DNA from: CBDCGJ01 sp965238305
GTDB lineage: Bacteria; Pseudomonadota; Alphaproteobacteria; GCA-2731375
Assembly (NCBI GenBank): GCA_965238305.1
Contig: CBDEHK010000001.1
Span: 3,906,001 to 3,970,000 of the forward strand
Reading direction: 5' to 3'
DNA length: 64,000 bases
Position 1 is the first letter of the stretch. Each line of letters begins with the position of its first letter. The translations under genes and the position numbers were made by a program. Shown one piece after another: positions 60,264 through 64,000 of this stretch. The notes under the pieces are model-generated. The model was not told where the DNA came from and searched no databases. It was given only the letters and a program-made list of their open reading frames with translations.

Positions 60264-60661
60264 CTAAAATTCTCGGGCCCAAAACTATCTGGCAGCATTT
60301 CCGCCAATGTATAAGTTCGGCGAACACCTTCTAAATCACAGATATGTATTTTTGTCTCAATTGTCGAAAATTCGCGTATTCGTTGACGGCAACCACCACA
60401 AGGTGTGCAAAGTTCATCTCCGGCGCCTACTATAAATATCTCCGCAATTTCTCGCTCGCCGGCCTGGATCATGGCGGCAATTGCTGACGTTTCGGCGCAC
60501 CAACCTTCCGGATATGCGGCATTTTCCACGTTACCGCCGGTAAATATCTTTGCATTTGGCGTGACAATCGCTGCACCCACTGAAAATTTCGAATAGGGGG
60601 CATAGGCTTGTTCTCGCGCTGCTTTCGCGGCCAAGATCATTTTGTCCGAATAATTGCTCAT
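60260..60661 (-). CDS. cdd: Cytidine deaminase
   Basis: 133 residues, the short tetrameric type. Zinc site: Cys-Ala-Glu in EGWCAETSAIAAM and the two Cys in CTPCGGCRQRI. Deaminates cytidine and deoxycytidine to uridine forms for later phosphorolysis. Overlaps the permease gene and the phosphorylase gene by 4 bp each. Confidence 0.97.
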   Translation of the reverse strand: MSNYSDKMILAAKAAREQAYAPYSKFSVGAAIVTPNAKIFTGGNVENAAYPEGWCAETSAIAAMIQAGEREIAEIFIVGAGDELCTPCGGCRQRIREFSTIETKIHICDLEGVRRTYTLAEMLPDSFGPENFR

Positions 60662-61632
60662 CTTTCCTTCACGAATGGCACACCAATGGCTTTGGGGGCG
60701 ATCGCACGACCGATGAAGCCCGCCAGCAATACAACGGTTAACACATAGGGCAATGCTTGGATGAGTTGCACCGGGATTTCACCGATTCCAGGCACTTTCA
60801 CACCTTGCAAACGGGCGGCAATGGCATCTAAAAATCCAAACAACAAACAAGCCAACATGGCCGGCACAGGGCGCCATTTGCCGAAGATCATCGCGGCTAA
60901 CGCGATATACCCCATTCCGGCACTCATCTCCCGCACGAATGAAGCGTTTTGCGCGGTCGAGAGATAGGCACCTCCGACCCCGCATAAAGCACCGGCGCAG
61001 AGAACGGCGCGATAACGTAACCAGCTAACGGAAATACCCGCCGTGTCCACCGCGAGTGGATTTTCGCCAACACCCCGCAACCGTAGCCCAAACCGGGTTC
61101 GGAATATCACCCACCAGGTCAGCGGTACGGCCAAGAACGCGACGTAGACCAGAAGATTGTGGCCGCTCAATAATTCCGAATAGATCGGACCAACGATCGG
61201 TACATCTGCAACCGCTTCAGCGCCGGGAAATTTTATCGCTGTGAACCGACCTTCATTAGTTAAAGAAGGCGTCTGCCCACCGCGACCGAACCAAGCCATC
61301 CCAAGCATAATTGTCAGGCCCGACGTCAAGGTATTGATCGCAACACCGCTCACCACTTGGTTGCCACGATGGGTGATACAGGCAAAACCATGCAACAACG
61401 AAAGACACATAGACGTTGCAATAGCGGCAAGCAGACCCAGCCATGCCGACCCTGTTACGGCAGCGGCAGCGCCGGCAGCAAAAGCGCCGCCCAACAATTT
61501 GCCTTCCAAACTAATATCGATAATGCCGGAACGTTCGGAAAATATACCTGCCATCGCGCATAAAATTAGCGGCGTGCTGACCCGCAAAGTCGCGTCAATC
61601 GTCAGGACAGAAAGGAGGAACCAATCGGTCAT
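60658..61632 (-). CDS. Nucleoside ABC transporter permease (second subunit)
   Basis: About 324 residues from the ATG at 61632; a GTG at 61644 would overlap the upstream permease. Eight or more membrane helices. Conserved features of the BPL/nucleoside importer permease group: GIFSERSGIIDISLEGKLLG at the N-terminus, FGLRLRGVGENPLAVDTAGI as the cytoplasmic coupling region, GALCGVGGAYLST. Together with the preceding permease and ATPase it forms a BmpA/NupNOPQ-like importer. The substrate-binding lipoprotein is not visible here. Confidence 0.9.
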   Translation of the reverse strand: MTDWFLLSVLTIDATLRVSTPLILCAMAGIFSERSGIIDISLEGKLLGGAFAAGAAAAVTGSAWLGLLAAIATSMCLSLLHGFACITHRGNQVVSGVAINTLTSGLTIMLGMAWFGRGGQTPSLTNEGRFTAIKFPGAEAVADVPIVGPIYSELLSGHNLLVYVAFLAVPLTWWVIFRTRFGLRLRGVGENPLAVDTAGISVSWLRYRAVLCAGALCGVGGAYLSTAQNASFVREMSAGMGYIALAAMIFGKWRPVPAMLACLLFGFLDAIAARLQGVKVPGIGEIPVQLIQALPYVLTVVLLAGFIGRAIAPKAIGVPFVKER

Positions 61633-61636
61633 TGTT

Positions 61637-62746
61637 TCACCCACTCCTCACCCTGGAATAGTTGATGAACCAGCCTTCGATGCGGTCCCTAAACATAAAT
61701 TCAAGTGCACCAGAGAACAGAATTACAAGACCTTGAATTACCACCACTAATTCGCGGGTAATTTTCGGCATTTCGAAGGCCAATTCAGTGCCACCTTGGT
61801 AAAGCGCGCCAAAAAGGATGGCGGCAAGAACAATCCCGATCGGATGGTTGCGCCCCATCAAAGCTGCGGCAATTCCAACAAAGCCGTAGCCGGCCGTAAA
61901 GTTCATCATGATCCGATGCTGCACGCCCATCATTTCATTTAAGCCGACAAATCCGGCCAAGGCACCGGAAATACACATAGTGAATATGATAATCCTAGCT
62001 GGCTTGATACCGCCATAGACGGCTGCGGTCTCGTTATGACCCACCGCACGGATCGCATAACCCCAGCGCGTGCGCCAGATCAAAGCCCAGACAAGCACGC
62101 AACAAATTAAGGCCCAAAAGAAAGCGGAATTCAACGGCGATCGGGTTATTTCGATACCTATCCACGCCAATATCTCGTGCATGAATGGCAGCCAAGCCAC
62201 CTCCGAAAATTCGCGGGTTTCAGGCGACATTTGACCGGGCTTGATCAGAACATTGACGAGAAGGTAATTCATCAACGCGGCAGCAATGAAATTGAACATG
62301 ATCGTCGTGATCACAATATGGCTGCCACGCTTCGCCTGCAAATAGGCCGGAATGTAAGCCCAGGCGGCGCCAAACAGTGCACCTGCCAGAATTCCTAGTG
62401 GAAGAATGAGAATGAAAGGCAGGAAACTGTCGGTCGCCAAACAGACCAAGCCAACACCTAGACCGCCAATATAGGCCTGTCCTTCTCCACCGATATTGAA
62501 AAGTCCGGCGTGAAAAGCGACGGCCACCGCAAGGCCGGTAAATATGATATTGGTTGCGTAATAAAGTGTGTAGCCAATTGCTTGATCGAACCCGACTGCG
62601 CCATAAACTAGGATTTTCATGGCTTCGATAGGATCTTCGCCAATTGCCAATACAATGAGACCTGAGAAGAAAAAAGCCAGCAAAATATTGATCAACGGGA
62701 TCAGGACGTAACTTACCCAGCGGGGCGCTTCTAATCTTTTGTTCAC
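61637..62746 (-). CDS. Nucleoside ABC transporter permease (first subunit)
   Basis: 369 residues with eight or more helices. FNIGGEGQAYIGGLGVGLVC near residue 85 and RWGYAIRAVGHNETAAVYGG as the coupling region identify the same permease family as the neighbour. Overlaps the ATP-binding gene by 4 bp. Paired inner-membrane subunits carry nucleosides inward. Confidence 0.9.
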   Translation of the reverse strand: MNKRLEAPRWVSYVLIPLINILLAFFFSGLIVLAIGEDPIEAMKILVYGAVGFDQAIGYTLYYATNIIFTGLAVAVAFHAGLFNIGGEGQAYIGGLGVGLVCLATDSFLPFILILPLGILAGALFGAAWAYIPAYLQAKRGSHIVITTIMFNFIAAALMNYLLVNVLIKPGQMSPETREFSEVAWLPFMHEILAWIGIEITRSPLNSAFFWALICCVLVWALIWRTRWGYAIRAVGHNETAAVYGGIKPARIIIFTMCISGALAGFVGLNEMMGVQHRIMMNFTAGYGFVGIAAALMGRNHPIGIVLAAILFGALYQGGTELAFEMPKITRELVVVIQGLVILFSGALEFMFRDRIEGWFINYSRVRSG

Positions 62747-64000
62747 GCGTCTGCTCCCGGATTTAAGACTTTCAAACCTTCCGGGATAATATTTGCCATC
62801 ATCAAACCCAAGGATTGCTCGTCAGCTTCTTCCGCAGCGACTTCGCCAACAATATGACCATCAAACATCACGAGTATTCGATCGCTAAGGGACATGATTT
62901 CGTCGAGCTCAACAGAGACCAATAACACTGCGCATCCTTGATCACGCATTTCGATCAAACTTCTATGGATAAACTCTATCGCGCCAATATCGACACCACG
63001 GGTCGGTTGCCCGACAAGAAGTACTTTCGGCGCCCGTTCCATGTCTCTCGCCAGAACTATTTTCTGCTGATTACCGCCGGAAAAATTGGCGGTACGCAAA
63101 TTCGGATCCTGTGGACGGACGTCATAGGCCGCCATTTTATCGGCGCAGTCCTGCCGAATGGCCGCCATATCGAAAAGCAAACCATTGTTGTACTTGGCAT
63201 CATCTTGATAGCCGAGAATAAAGGATTCCATAGCCGAATATTGCCGCACCAATCCCATACGCAGTCGATCTTCGGGAACATGTGCAACTTCATTATTACG
63301 CATTTGCCTCGGATCAATCGCACGGATGGGCGAGACTAAATTATTGTTGATCATGAATTCACCGGCATCAATCGGGGTGATGCCAGATAGGGCATTCAGC
63401 AATTCACTTTGGCCGTTTCCTGAAACCCCGGCAATTCCAACGATTTCACCGGCCTTCACGTTGAAGCTAACATCATCGACCCGCTTTACGCCTTTATCGT
63501 CGATAACAGTGACACCGGTGACGTCCAGAATATTCTCGCCGGGATCGGCAACTTGTTTTTCGACCCGTAACAAGACCTTGCGCCCAACCATTAATTCTGC
63601 GAGTTCCGCTTCATCGGTCTCGCTGGTTTTGCGATGCGCCACCATTTCACCGCCTCGCATCACAGAGACATGATCGGTAATCGCCATTATTTCGCGCAAT
63701 TTGTGGGTGATCAGCAGGATCGTGACCCCCTGCTCCTTCAACGCCTGAAATATCTGAAACAGACGTTCCGTTTCCTGCGGTGTTAAAACCCCGGTCGGCT
63801 CGTCAAGGATGAGAATTTTTGCACCGCGGAACAATGCTTTTAGTATCTCAACACGTTGCTGGACACCGACGGGCAGTTCACCAACGGTTGCATCTGGGGC
63901 AACTTCTAGTCCGTATTCCCGCTCCAGACGTGCAAGCTCCGACCGCGCGGCATCCAGACTTTCGACCAGCAGCGGTCCAGCCTCCGCCCCGAGGATAACA
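62743..64000 (-). CDS. Nucleoside ABC transporter ATP-binding protein, 5' end outside window
   Basis: The frame is open to the right edge, so the true start lies beyond 64000; about 419 residues are visible. This is a double ATPase of the sugar/nucleoside type. The first half shows its family-specific signature LPVGVQQRVEILKAL (reading through 63835-63890), Walker B KILILDEPTGVLTP and switch His in LLITHKLRE. The second half shows Walker A GVSGNGQSEL, signature NFSGGNQQKIVLARDM and Walker B KVLLVGQPTRGVDIG. Feeds both permeases downstream; head of the visible operon. Confidence 0.93.
   Translation of the reverse strand, partial: VILGAEAGPLLVESLDAARSELARLEREYGLEVAPDATVGELPVGVQQRVEILKALFRGAKILILDEPTGVLTPQETERLFQIFQALKEQGVTILLITHKLREIMAITDHVSVMRGGEMVAHRKTSETDEAELAELMVGRKVLLRVEKQVADPGENILDVTGVTVIDDKGVKRVDDVSFNVKAGEIVGIAGVSGNGQSELLNALSGITPIDAGEFMINNNLVSPIRAIDPRQMRNNEVAHVPEDRLRMGLVRQYSAMESFILGYQDDAKYNNGLLFDMAAIRQDCADKMAAYDVRPQDPNLRTANFSGGNQQKIVLARDMERAPKVLLVGQPTRGVDIGAIEFIHRSLIEMRDQGCAVLLVSVELDEIMSLSDRILVMFDGHIVGEVAAEEADEQSLGLMMANIIPEGLKVLNPGADA

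Noticed and set aside
1..64000. CRISPR arrays, insertion sequences, prophage or integrative elements
   Set aside because: No regularly spaced repeats, transposase or integrase frames, or att-like direct repeats were seen; gene order is ordinary chromosomal.

Overview
The window is a piece of an alphaproteobacterial chromosome, probably Rhodospirillales-like in the broad sense. The signs are the CckA cell-cycle kinase, FliX, FlbT and FlaF, flagellar accessory proteins (DUF6468, MotE) typical of this class, a GTTC-N7-GTTC LexA-type box in front of recA, TTAA-N7-TTAA CtrA-type boxes in front of flagellar operons, and GG-N10-GC (sigma-54) promoters in front of hook/basal-body and flagellin genes. 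I saw no rRNA, tRNA, CRISPR array, insertion sequence or prophage. Both window edges cut genes. Layout: 1-7.2 kb holds a truncated MaoC-type hydratase, the selenocysteine pair selB-selA, a membrane class III nucleotide cyclase, a DUF4328 membrane protein and a fumarylacetoacetase-family hydrolase. 7.3-12.3 kb is a PadR regulator followed by an RND efflux system whose pump gene is interrupted by a one-base frameshift. 12.3-25 kb is housekeeping: pssA-psd, an Atm1-type ABC exporter, a LysM protein, a small secreted protein divergent from a LOG-family hydrolase, icd, a cyclic-nucleotide-type potassium channel, alaS and recA. 25-52.4 kb is a nearly continuous flagellar region. It contains flgB-flgC-fliE-fliQ-fliR-flhB leading into cckA. 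A divergent small ORF-fliO-fliP runs the other way. fliL-fliM-DUF6468 is followed, after a gap of about 110 bp, by motE-cheZ-two motB-like genes-a large TPR protein. flgF-flgG-flgA-flgH, dksA, fliX, flgI and flgJ/flgN-like genes come next, then two flagellin modules (fliC-flaF-flaG and fliC-flbT-flaF). 52.6-64 kb is a tightly overlapping nucleoside uptake and catabolism operon read leftward: ABC importer, cdd, purine nucleoside phosphorylase, deoC, an ALDH16-type double-domain aldehyde dehydrogenase, deoA, deoB and a PHYHD1-like Fe(II)/2-oxoglutarate dioxygenase. How the parts work together: CckA (normally acting through ChpT to CtrA) and the CtrA-type boxes suggest the familiar hierarchy, in which CtrA switches on early basal-body/export operons and sigma-54 with an NtrC-type activator switches on late hook and filament genes, with FliX and FlbT as checkpoints. 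The nucleoside operon imports nucleosides, deaminates cytidine, phosphorolyses bases and carries deoxyribose-1-phosphate through deoB and deoC to acetaldehyde and glyceraldehyde-3-phosphate, with the ALDH well placed to oxidise the aldehyde. The most interesting observation is that close relatives of two poorly understood human proteins (ALDH16A1 and PHYHD1) sit in this one operon. All functional calls are from reading protein motifs and context; no database search was run.
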